Below are positions 40,603 to 51,651 of a DNA stretch of 64,000 nt, one piece after another. The first letter of the stretch is position 1, and every line of letters starts with the position of its first letter. Both the position numbers and the translations under genes were made by a program. Source of the DNA: Casuarina equisetifolia (Eukaryota > Streptophyta > Magnoliopsida > Fagales > Casuarinaceae); NCBI GenBank assembly GCA_028551475.1, contig CM052359.1, positions 8,619,583-8,683,582 of the forward strand, read 5' to 3'. The notes beneath the pieces were generated by a model. It made no database searches. It was given only the letters and a program-made list of their open reading frames with translations, and was not told the origin of the DNA.

Positions 40603-41290
40603 TGTTAAAGAGATTGACAACAAATTCAACCTAAAAATGGTGAAAATAGCTTATATAGAGAAATTTGTGAAGATATACATTTGGATCTACGAATTGAAAA
40701 AGAGAATCGGTGATGCTCCTAAAGAATAGGAAAGAAAAGCCCAAGTAGGCCTTACACATGTGTCCGCAATGAGACCTTAAGTATGATGCAACAACATTAT
40801 TTTTAACATCCTCCTTCAAGTTGGTAGTCGATATGAATCATAAATACTTAGCTTGCTCAAAAAATAGAAAAAAATAAAAGTGTTATTGTATGCCTAATGC
40901 CTTAGTTAATAAATCAATAAGTTGATCTCTTTTTGCGATATAAGTAGTGTAGATGATCCATGTAGCTATCTTTTCTTGAATAAAGTAAAGGTTAATCTCT
41001 ATTTGCTTGATCTTTTCATGAAGCATGGGATTGGTAGCAATCTTCAAAGCTAGCTTGTTATTACAAAAAGATTTATTAGTCTAATTTTTTGTGTCTATAA
41101 TTCTCTAAAGAGTCTAAGGAGCTAAATGATCTCATAGGTCATCATTACTATGGTGTGGTACTCTAACACCGTGGAAGAATAGGAAATTATGGGTTGTTTC
41201 TTACTCTTCCATGAAATGAGGGAATCTCCAAGCATGATGCAAAAACTAGTTGTCAATCGATGTCCTATAGGGCATGACCTATAAGTGGTG
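40603..41290 (-). mobile_element. 3' end of a minus-strand copia element with a short LTR
   Basis: A 206-bp LTR (40603-40808), with TGTTAAA/TTTAACA ends, is preceded on the minus strand by a purine tract (CTTGAAGGAGGA, 40809-40820) and the end of pol. The pol frame stops at 40883-40885. It reads NPMLHEKIKQIEINLYFIQE and DQLIDLLTKALGIQ, with an upstream piece containing LISWKSKKQPIISYSST. These are RNase H / pol C-terminal motifs of copia elements. A frame break separates the two pieces. The 5' LTR was not found. Confidence 0.75.
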
Positions 41291-42405
41291 TCACATTATG
41301 CTTGCAACTCAAGATTGTTTTGGGATTTCATCCTTTGGCTTGGTGAACACTTGATATATCTTATGACTTAAGGAGTCACCTCACAATGGGATTTCTTAAG
41401 TGCAAGCATGAATTAACTTAACAATCATACAATAAAACAAATGCTAGGTTGAGTAACTATAAGATGAATTAGTCTTCCTAGCATTCATTGATAACTTGTA
41501 ACATCCTTTAAGGAAGGATCTCTTTCCTTCCTTTGTCCTTACACTTCCTAACTAAATGAAGTGTAAGTAGGAGGTGCATTAAAAGCTAAAGATATTTTGT
41601 GCATTGTTTGTGGGAATGCACTTAATAAGGACCTCAAATTAGGTCATTATTATAATGAAGAATAACCATATCAAGCCAAAGGTCTCTATCTTATGTCTTA
41701 TAAGATAGGTCTAAGTAGCTCACCTAAAGTCATCCAAAATTGTAAAGCAATACTAAGCATTGCAATGTGAAGAGACCTTGTAAGGCTTTTATATATCATA
41801 TAATTAGTTTAAAAGAACATAGCTCCTAAAGTGTTAGGGGAAAACTAGAATATACATGCTTTGCTAGTAGGCAAACATGGCATGCTTTAATACCATTTTG
41901 TGATGAGGAAAGAATGTTAAAGGCATGATGATAACATTAAAAGAAAGGTGGCCTAGTCATTGATGTAAAATATTACATATAGTAGATATAGACAAAGTTT
42001 GACATATAGTATACAACTTCTTTAACAATTGGTCAAACTCTCTCTCCTCCCAAAAACACTTTTAAATATTCAAAAATTCAAAATCTTATTGAAACCTTTC
42101 CCATAGCCTTTACTACCAGTTGCTAACTACCATTTGGTGGCCTAGTTCCTAACCAAGAACTATGTAATGTTATCTATGGTTCATGCCTTTAGCCTTTGCT
42201 ACAATAAGTGGTTAATAGGGCTTTAACACTATCCAACTCAATGGTTTTGAGCTAAATGCTTCCATCCTAAAAGGTGTGATTGTAACAACATCCTAACTTC
42301 TTTTGTAGATCATCATGGTTGGAACACCTAGGGAGAAGATCCCTAGGAACCCTACATAGTGGATGCTCTAATAGAGTTATGATAGTGTGCAACAATCTAA
42401 AGTAG
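41291..42405. other. Unclassified repetitive DNA
   Basis: Lies between the copia 3' end and the gypsy element. No intact motif is recognised. It is probably more of the minus-strand copia element, much decayed. Confidence 0.4.
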
Positions 42406-43039
42406 TGTTTGACCTTTTATAGAATGATTGAGTATAGGGCCTAATAAGATTTAGACTCCAATCTGAATCTATCCCTTTTAGGCACTTCCCTTTTTGACCA
42501 ATTTTGAACAATTCAATATAACATAAGAGAAATGCAATAATTGGATTCTTGAAGGGAATCCAAACCTTAATTCACTAACTAGATTCTTCAAGGGAATCCA
42601 AACCTTCAATTGATTACAATGAATTACTTTTTAAATGCCTTCCTTATCACTAATCTGTAGTATTTATACTACCTTCATTCTTTTTAATTGCTAACTAACT
42701 ACTAACAAACTTAATAGCACTCCTAATCATCAATTAACAACTAATAGAATGACAATTATTATTTAAACAACCAAACTACACTGACTTCTTAAAATGACAC
42801 CACTCCACCACTACTATGGCTTTTATTCCCTTTCTAGCAATCCTTTCATTTCATTATTTTATACTAGTATACTGCATTCTCCTTTCCTTGAGTACAACCT
42901 TGTCCTTATGGTTGAAAAAAAAAGGGTAACAACTATTAAAAAGGTCAACAAAAATCTAAATGGCTTTTTACAAAGGCAATCCTTGCCAATGGACTAGATA
43001 CTTAAATTGTTGCCTTCTAATTTATTGGTCCAAGATTAC

Positions 43040-43267
43040 TTACGAAGATGGACTTATAGCATCTTCAACTTGTAAGTAAATTGGAAGGTCTACTTGCACT
43101 GGAGTATTATTCTTAATGACCCATTTGAGCATGGAAACATGAAACACATCATGCACTTTAGATCCTAGAGGTAATTTTAAGCAATAAACAACTTCATAAA
43201 TCCATTGTAAAACTTCATAGGGTCCAAAATACCGTGGAGACAACTTGTGATTCCTCCTAATCATCAC
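43040..43267 (-). pseudogene. Gypsy integrase C-terminal fragment
   Basis: A 75-codon frame with HKLSPRYFGPYEVLQ and VHDVFHVSMLKW, the conserved GPF/Y-type end of plant gypsy integrases. Confidence 0.85.
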
Positions 43268-45336
43268 TAAGGTCCTTCTCTATGGTTGCAATTTCAGATA
43301 AACAAAATCACCTTCCTAGAATTACTTATCTTTTCAGCCAATAACATAAAGTTTCTTCATTTTGTTTTATGCCACTTATAGTGTTTCCTTAATGTCCTTT
43401 AGGATGTCATCCCTAGCTTTAAGCTCTTAATCCACCATTTGTAAAGCATATGAGCTTGGAACATATGAAAAAAGGAGTTGGTAGGGCACGACCATAAATG
43501 AGTTCACAGGGGGATTTGTGATGTGCTCCATAGATGTTGGTGTTGTAACAATACTCAACCTATGGTAGCAATTTGAGCTATTCTTTAGGATGATTCCCAG
43601 TAAAACAATGAAGGTATACCCTAAAAGTTTAATTTACCACTTCCGACTATCCATCCATTTGAGAATGATAAGAGAATAGAGAAATTGAACTTGGCACCTT
43701 GTAGTTCAAAGAGCTAACTCTAAAATTTGCTGGTAAAGACTACATCTCTATCACATACAATGCTCTTTGGCATGCCATAGAGCTTAAAGATGTTTGCAAA
43801 GAACAACTTTGCCATACTAACTTCTAAATAAAAGTGGGATAAGGCTAGGAAGTGGGTTGATTTGGACAAACTATCCATAACTACCATTATAACTTACTTC
43901 CCTTTGGAAACCAATCCTTTTACAAAATCTATAGAAATATCTTCCCATACTTGAATTGAGATTAGTAGTGGCTGCATTAACCCATTGGGTTTAGTATTCT
44001 ACCATTTTACTTACATGTAGACAATACCATTCCCTAACAAACTACATGATCCTTTCTTTCATTTTTTACTAGTGGAACATAGTTCTAACTTGTTGCCATG
44101 TTTTATAGTAACCTTCATGTGTGGCTCAATGTAGTTCTTGTAGAAGGACAAGAATCAAGGAAGAATCTGAGCTCAAATAGATCCTATTATGGAAGAAAAT
44201 GACACCATTTTTATACTGCCACTTTTGCCTTGTCAATCCCATACTTATCTGATTTAAAACTTCCTAAAGCCTGTGATCAATTTTAATCTCATCTTGAATG
44301 GTATGTAACCAATCAAGAATTGGTAATGCTACTACCTTTAACTCCATTACCTCTGCTTAGTCAAATCTACTTCTTTCTGCATACTCTTATAATCTAAGAA
44401 TATCCCTACTTTGCTTGCCTTTATATTGAAAAATCTATTCTAATGTAGCATAAGTAGCAGTATAAGGTTGATTATTGCTTGTTGCTATTATGCAGTCATT
44501 TCTCACTAGATTCCCCAAATATTGTTACAACCAAACCCCTATAGATGCCCTTTACAAACTTTATCTAAGGACTTGAGAGATTAATCCCTTTGATCCTTAT
44601 ACAATCTAGATAAAGCATTAGTTACAACATTATCCTTACTCAGCTTATTTCAAAATCATAACCAACCAATTTCATTAACCACCTTTGTTGTGTAGAAGTA
44701 ACTATCTTCTAATTCCATCAATTGTGGAGGCTTTGATGATCAGTTTTGAAAATAAACCAATTTCCAAATAGGTATTGCCTCCATTTTTTGATAGCCAATA
44801 TAAGAGCTAAAAGTTCTTTTTCATATGTTAACAACAATAAGTTTCTTCCTTGTAAGGCCTGACTAAAAAATGCAATTGGTTATTGCTCCTAAGTCAGAAC
44901 TGCCCCTACTCCATTGGCACTTATATCACATTCAACCATGAAGGGAATAGTAAAATGTGGCAATCTTAACATAGGAGTGGTAGTCATCCTTGTTTTGAGC
45001 TCAGTGAATGATGTTTCAACTATAGCAGTCCATCTAAAACCATTTTTTTTTTAATAATTGTGTCAATAAGGTTGCCACTACTTCATAATCCCTAATGAAT
45101 TTTCTGTAATACCCTGTGAGACTAAGAAATCCTCTTAACTACTTTACATTTGTTGGAATTGGCCAGTCATGCATCACAACAACCTTCTCAGGTTCCACCT
45201 CTACCTTTTGTCCAGTGATAATGTGTCTTAAATATTTTATTGTAGAGGCCTTAAAAATTCATTTTTCCTTTTCGACAAACAACTAGTTGGTTCTCAAAAC
45301 TTTAAACACCAAATGAACATGCTTAATATGCTTACT

Positions 45337-45528
45337 CTAGCCCTTATTATAAATGAGAATGTCATTAAAGAAAACTAGGACAAACCCGCTCAAGTAGTCC
45401 TTAAAAGTCTTGTTCATCAAACTTTGGAAGGTTGAAGGCGCATTACAAAGGCCAAATGGCATAACTAAGAATTCATAATGACTTTGTGAAGTTTGAAAAG
45501 TAATTTTAGCCACATCTTTTTCCTTCAT
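45337..45528 (-). pseudogene. Gypsy reverse transcriptase fragment
   Basis: The frame reads [20 protein letters not shown], then [12 protein letters not shown] and [11 protein letters not shown]. The catalytic box, normally FxDD, has Asn for the first Asp (a GAT to AAT change), so the enzyme would be dead even if the frame were whole. Confidence 0.85.
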
Positions 45529-46572
45529 TTGTATCCGGTGATAACCAAACCTAAGATTTAGCTTTGTAAATAGCTTTGCTCATTTCAATTCGTCTAGCAG
45601 TTTATCCACTATTGGTATAGGAAATCCATCTTTGATAGTCTCTTTATTCAAAGACCTATAATCCACACACATTCACCAAGAACCATTTTTTTTCCCAGTA
45701 AGATGACTAGTGAAGAGAATGGACTATTATTGTCTAAATTACACCTTCTACTAGCCATTCTAGCACTAGTTGCTCAATCTCCTTTTGTTGCACATAGAGA
45801 TATTGATAAGGCTTGCTATGGACAAGTTTTGATTCATCTTTCAAAAGGATCTAATGTTCATGAGCCTTAAGTGGTGGTAATTTGTAGGGTTTATGAAATA
45901 AATCTCCATATGCATTTAGTAAGTTCTTAAAATTATATGGTCAAGCTTGTTGTTGTTGTTGCATTCCGTTGGTTATGATAAATTTTAGTTGTAAAATAAC
46001 TCTTTGCTATAAAGATCACAAGAGTTTGCTTAACTCAAAGGCTTTACCAATTGATCACATGGTTTAAGGTTTACAACTAATTGAACTTTGCTACCATTCC
46101 ATTGGAAGGAGATTTGTAACTTAGAAAACTCTTAAGTTATCTTCCCCAATGTAGCAAGCCATTAAACATTGAGGATGAACCCTAGTTTTGGAAAGGGTAG
46201 AATGAAACTATCAGCTTCCATCTTAAGTCCTTGCAGTTCTAACTCTACTTTTTTGCAAAATCCCCCTCCGGCAATTCTTTCCCCATTAGCTACTTCCACA
46301 GTAAACTCATTAGCAAGAATAGGTTATAAATTCAATTTCTAAGCTAACTTGCTACTCATAAAATTGTGAGTACTATTAAAATTGATTAGAATGGGAACTT
46401 TAAATTTTGGTTTCCTTAAACTCCCCCAAAACCTCATAGTTCAAGGGTAATACACATTAAACACAATAGCTAGAGACAACATCCTAAGCTCACCCGAGTC
46501 ACTCTCCACCTTTCCTTCATTCTCATCATATTCTTCCCTTAGAAACAACCTTTCTAACAAAAACTATTTCCT

Positions 46573-46800
46573 TCAATGATGACCATGGGAGTATTTGTCA
46601 TCACAATTAAAACATAATCCCCTAGCCCTTCTGTCCATAATTTTTGGTTGTGTGAGCCTTTTGATAGGTAATCTATTTCTATTTTCTCTAACCCATGCAT
46701 CTATGTCACCATTTGGTCTCTTTATATTAGTATGAAAGGTGTTTCTATTGGCCGTTTCCCTAGCCTCAAAAAGTCTAGCAAAGCCTATGGCAGTAGACAA
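46573..46800 (-). pseudogene. Gypsy gag fragment with zinc knuckle
   Basis: A 75-codon frame is basic and ends with GLCFNCDDKYSHGHH, the start of a CX2C-X4-H-X4-C knuckle (the last Cys falls just past the stop). The upstream minus-strand frame 47259-47077 carries the preceding gag sequence. Confidence 0.7.
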
Positions 46801-47842
46801 TGTTGGTGAAGTATAAGCTCTAACATCTAACTAGATCTTTTCTTTCAATCCACTGACAAAACAACTAATCTAGTGTTCAACCTCCAAATGGCCTAATCAT
46901 AACAACAATTTTCCAAAGTGAGATTGGTAATCATGAAGTAACCTAGTTTGTTTCAATTTCATAAGCTCCTCAAAATGATCCTTGAAGATGGTAGGACCAA
47001 ATTGCCAAGAGATAATACGTACCTTATCCTCCTTTAAAATGTCATGAAAATCAAAAAATTGTAAAGCTTTATATATCTAATAAGAAGGATCAGACTCACC
47101 AATGTATTTAGGAAATTCCAAATGCACCATTTTGGTCTGAATGTGCATGCTAGAGTTCCTCCTATCATCGGAAGTGAAATTCCCTTTGCATGGACTAGTC
47201 AAGCTCTCACCAATTTCTTTATGAACATCAATGTGAGTTGAAACCCCATCAATCTTCACATTGAAAGCGGAGAGAACTATTGTTGCATTGTTTCATTTAT
47301 GGCATCGAGTTTCCTGTCTAATTCAATAATTTTTTACTACCCTAGGATAGTCATGGCTCCAAATACCATTAGTGTTTGACCTTTTATAGAATGATTAAGT
47401 ATGGGACCTAAGAGGATTTAGACTTCAATCCGAACCTATCTCCTTAAAGCACTTCCTTTTGTGACCAATTTTGAACAATTCAAAATAATATAAAAGAAAT
47501 GTAGTAACTAGATTCTTGGAGGGAATCCAAACCTTAATTTAGTAACTAGATTCTTCGAGAGAATCCAACCTCTAATTAATTACAATGAAATACTTTTTGA
47601 ATGCATTCCTTATCACTAATCCATAGTATTGATACTACCTTCATTCCTTTTAATTGCTAACTGATTACTAACAAACTAAATAGCACTCCTAACCATCAAT
47701 TAACAATTAACAAAACCTCAGTTATTATTTAAATAACTAAATTACAATGACTTCTTAAAACAACAATACTCCACCACTACTATGGCTTTTATTCCCTTTC
47801 TAGCAATCTTTTCATTTGATTATTTCATACTAGTATAGTGCA

Positions 47843-48139
47843 TGGTGTTAGCCAAGTAAATGGGGGGGAAGTCTTCCTGCAAGAGTTCTCAAATGCAATG
47901 GCAGTTTGTAAGTAATTCTTTTCAACTAGAAGTCTCACTTTCTTGAGTGTCATTGTAATTGTCAAGTTTGAGTTTGTAAATTCAAGAAATTACACCTCTT
48001 TCTAATCACCATTATCATATATTATTATACATTTAGTTGGCTATAAATGTGGAAGGAAATTTGTAAGTCTGGTGTATTTTCTTCTATTTCTAAATTAGTC
48101 TACCCACCATTTATTCAACAAATTGTCCTAACCAACCTT
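47843..48139. other. Junction between gypsy 5' LTR and copia pol half
   Basis: No gene. Likely copia or other element remnant; no LTR boundary could be fixed here. Confidence 0.4.
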
Positions 48140-50243
48140 TCTTTCTTGTTTATGCATCCTCTTTTCATATTTACATCCTTTTTCGTCCCATATCCAATCC
48201 TACCACTAACTCCCTAAGCCCATTACCTTCAGCCTCTTCAAATCCACCTTATTATTCCCTCCCACCTTATTATCCTAGCCCACCTCCTTAAGCTCATCTT
48301 TCCATTTTACCTAAACCTATAATCCTTTTATACACATCCTAATCCTCCCCTACCCTCAACCTAGGATGTTGTCTCCTATTATATCAACTTAGGGTTTCTT
48401 ATTATCTCATTAATAACCCTATAATTCTTACTTTTGCAACTCTTCATCACTCACTTAACAACTTATAGTGGGTGATAACATTTCTCTTCCTATTACTCAC
48501 ATAGATACTTATGTCTTCTCCATCTCTCTAATTTCAACTTTCAAATGTTTTAATTGTCCCTTTAATTACTTAAAAATTATTATTTACCTGAAAATTGTTA
48601 TAAATAGCTTTTGCATTTTTTTATTTTTCCCTACCTATTTTCTTGTTGTCTCCTTACATAATAATGGATAAATTCTTCTTCACAACATACATGACCATGG
48701 TTTTTGTTGTGTCTCACCATTCAGCATCTCAAAGTCATCATTAGCTCTTGTTGCATCCTTTGATAGCCCTTTCTCTTTATGGCATTACCACTTGGGACAT
48801 GCTTGAGTTATTACTTGGGAATCAGTACTATCTCCCCCTTATGCTCAACCAATTGGCTACAAATGAGTTTAGAATGTCAAGTTTTGTTTTGATGGTTCTC
48901 TAAAGTATTAGAAAGCTCAACTAGTGGCAAAAGGTTTCCACCAACAACTTGATATTGTTTTTACCGAGACATTTAGTCCTATTCTCAAGCTTATGATAAT
49001 TTGCATGATCTTATCACTTCCTTAATCCTATGGGCGGTCATGCTTATCAATTGAATATTTCCAAAGTTTTTCTTGAGAAACATCTTTCAAAAGAAGTAAA
49101 TGATTAAGTCCCCATGATTTATGGATTCTTGTCATCTTACTCATGTTTGTTACTTTCAATGATCTCTTTACAATCTTAAGCAAGCTTCACATGTGTGATG
49201 TCAACAACTTAATTATTTCCTCATTGTGCTTAGTCTTTTCATTTCTAGTGCGAACACCTCTTTATTTGTCCTTCACATGGCACAACTCAATTTCTTCCTT
49301 TTGGTTTATGTAAATGATATGATATTCACAACCTCTCTTAATGCCCTTTTTTTGAGTTTTCTTTCCACTCTTCAACAAGAGTTTGTCATTAAAGACTTGG
49401 GTAAAATTCACTACTTTCTTAGCATTAAGGTTTAGCCAACTTCTAAGAGTTTTCTACTTCATTAGAACAAGTTTACTTATGAGATTCTTGTCAAGGTAAA
49501 GATGACTAATGCTTGAGTTATTTTGACCCCTTAAACTTTTGATGAGCCTTTTTCTGTTATATGCAATGACCCTGATTTGGATCCTTTATTGTATCACAAC
49601 ATTGTTAGGACACTTTAATATTTGACTCTTACAAAGTTAGACATCACCTACTTTATTAACAAAGTAATTAGTTTCTTTATGCTCTTACTATGACTCACTA
49701 TCAAGTAAGTAATGAAGACATGATCTTTTTGACATTCCCCACATTGGTCTTCTTTTTACTCAAAGTTCCTCTTATGTGTTACATGCCTCTTTTGATGTGG
49801 GCTAGGTTGGTAATTGCAATGATAGGCAATTGGTTAGTGGGTTCTATATCTACCTTTGATTGCAATCTCATCTCTTGGAGTTGTTGTAAAAATACACTAT
49901 GGCTCACTCTAGCATTGAGGCTAAGTATAATAATCTTGTTGACATTATGACTAAAGTTATATGAATCAAGTAGCTTCTTTGAGATATATGTGCTTTATTG
50001 TTTTATCCACCCACCTCTTAGTGTGATCATTTATCGGCTTTTTACCTTGCTACTAATCCTATATTTCATGCTTGGACAAGCACCTAAAGATTGATTGTAA
50101 TTTTATTTGCAAATGCCTTGTATGTAGTCAATTGTTCATTCACTTCATTTACTATTCTGATCAACCTATACATCTTTATCAAGGGTCTTAGCTTGCTTTC
50201 CCTCTTTAGGTCCAAGTTGATGCTCCATTACGCCCCCATTAAC
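48140..50243 (+). pseudogene. Copia pol remnant (protease end, RT, RNase H; integrase missing)
   Basis: In broken frames, in order: a Pro/Ser-rich gag tail; GDNISLPITHI; the pre-integrase LWHYHLGHA; a jump near 48820-48860 straight to KAQLVAKGFHQQ and FTETFSPILK of RT, with the integrase core absent; VYVNDMIFTTSLNALFLSFL and FVIKDLGKIHYFLSIKV; then an RNase H piece with NLISWS. The RT box reads VND where VDD is expected. Confidence 0.75.
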
Positions 50244-50253
50244 TTGTGGGAGG
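50244..50253 (+). other. Polypurine tract of the outer copia element
   Basis: TTGTGGGAGG immediately precedes the 3' LTR, as is usual in copia elements. Confidence 0.65.
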
Positions 50254-50254
50254 C

Positions 50255-50520
50255 TATTAGAGGAATGAGAGACCACATCTCTAGCATTAATTGGCTAGAC
50301 CGTTCACGTTGGCCCGTGCGAGATTGCATCTCACACCCTTCTCTCTCTCTTTAGTGTGCCATGACGCCCTGCTACTCTCCTACTTCAACTTTGTGACAAT
50401 ATCGAACAATGACCAATCGTCATGCAATTTGGAATCTTTTCAATGATTTTGTGACCAAAATTTAAGTTTGTGAAATCAATTATTCAGAGTGTATATAAAT
50501 GAGTTAAACTGTTGTTTATT
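50255..50520 (+). repeat. 3' LTR of the outer copia element
   Basis: It begins TATTAGAGGAATG (the 5' copy has TGTTAGAGGAATG) and carries the accaaaatttaagttt and gtgtatataaatgagttaaa blocks. The match to the 5' LTR fades near 50520, so the far end is eroded or truncated. Confidence 0.7.
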
Positions 50521-50715
50521 ATTTTTAATCTACATAAACAAGAGATATTGATAAAATATACACAAATTTTGTAACTGATAACTGATATTCGAAATTATGA
50601 AAATTTATTAGGTAAAGTAATTTTCTGTAATTGCATTAAAAGAAAGGCAAAGAGTCCCCCGACTTAAACAAATAAAAAAAGCGCCCAGGGGTAGAACCTC
50701 CGTCAAATCCCTATA

Positions 50716-50758
<43 letters not shown>

Positions 50759-51651
50759 GAAACCCCCTTGCGGCGAGAGAGGCAAAGTCCCCCCCTTCTC
50801 TCTGTTTCTTTGCTTTTGCCCTTGCTTTCTAATCGAGAACAGCAGAAGGTGAGTTCTCTTGGATTTAGTTTATCTGCAGTTGAGATTTGCTAGTTTCGTT
50901 GATTTATGCCATGTCTGTGTCAACATTTCGGTTGTCTCTCTGATTATTGGTTTTCCGGTTTAGATCTTGTGCTTTTCGGCCGATTCATATGTATTTTGGC
51001 TCTTCGGTAATGCTCCGTGGTTCTCTGTGGCTTTGGATTCAGGGTCAGATTAGGTTTCGCGAAGTGATTAGGAGTTAGGTGTTTATTGTGGTGGGTAGTA
51101 GACTGGTGTTTGTGCTGCTAGACGTTGTGACGTGTGGATGAATGGACTGTTTATTACTTCTGTCTGTAAATTTTTTTGCTTGTTTCTCTTGCTAGCCTTC
51201 TTGATAAGCTATAATAACGTTAGGATTTTTACGTTTTGTGAATGTTGGATTTCTTTTTAAAAATAAGGTCTCCATAGCTTTTTAGGCTTCTTTTGGTGCG
51301 AGAAATGAAGAAAATGCTTGGAATTGGAAGTTTCAATGCTGGTTTTATTCGGTTATTTGAATAATGTATTAGGAACTTTGGACGCAAATATATCACTCAG
51401 TGAGTTAGTTATTTATTTGCTGTGTATAGATAACGTTTTATTTATTTTTTATTTATTTTTTTATTTATTTTTTATTTTTTATTTTTAGATAAGCTGTTTT
51501 GAGTTTTGTTTTTCCGCCCATAAATATTATCTATAATCAGGTAGAGTGCTCAGATAGGGTGAAATTCGTTATTTTATAATTGGTATGGATACTGTGTATT
51601 CCTTTTAATTCTTTTGTTTATTTCCGGTGATTAGACTCAATTCGGAAGTCC
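50521..51651 (+). promoter_or_regulatory. Promoter and intron-containing 5' leader of ATP synthase g gene
   Basis: The copia LTR ends only a few hundred bases before the gene. A (TC)n tract at 50718-50756 lies in the presumed leader or promoter. A donor (AAG|GTGAGT) at 50848/50849 and an acceptor (GATTAG|A) at 51634/51635 outline a 786-bp 5' UTR intron, leaving 17 bp of leader before the ATG. First introns like this often raise expression of plant housekeeping genes. Confidence 0.6.

Larger units (their letters stand above)
42406..47842 (-). mobile_element. LTR-complete, decayed Ty3/gypsy element
   Basis: The element is 5.4 kb on the minus strand. The LTRs are 47373-47842 (5') and 42406-42876 (3'), 470-471 bp each, with TG...CA ends. 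A PBS (minus strand TGGTATTTGGAGCCA) lies at 47354-47368 and a PPT (minus strand AAGGAAAGGAGAA) abuts the 3' LTR. Coding order on the minus strand is gag (47259-47077), zinc knuckle (46800-46573), RT (45528-45337) and integrase end (43267-43040), the gypsy order. All frames are broken. Five-base flanks (AGTAG left, TGGTG right) do not match, so the target-site duplication is lost or the ends were exchanged by recombination. Confidence 0.85.
29297..50520 (+). mobile_element. Copia retrotransposon split by nested insertions
   Basis: The left end has a 5' LTR (from 29297, TGTTAGAGGAATG), a PBS and a gag remnant. The right end has the pre-integrase motif, RT, RNase H, a PPT and a matching 3' LTR (from 50255, TATTAGAGGAATG). 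Both LTRs share the distinctive tail accaaaatttaagttt ... gtgtatataaatgagttaaa. About 17 kb of unrelated elements, mostly in minus orientation, lies between gag and pol (roughly 30,650 to 48,140). I infer that one copia element was opened by later insertions. Every reading frame is broken. Confidence 0.75.
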
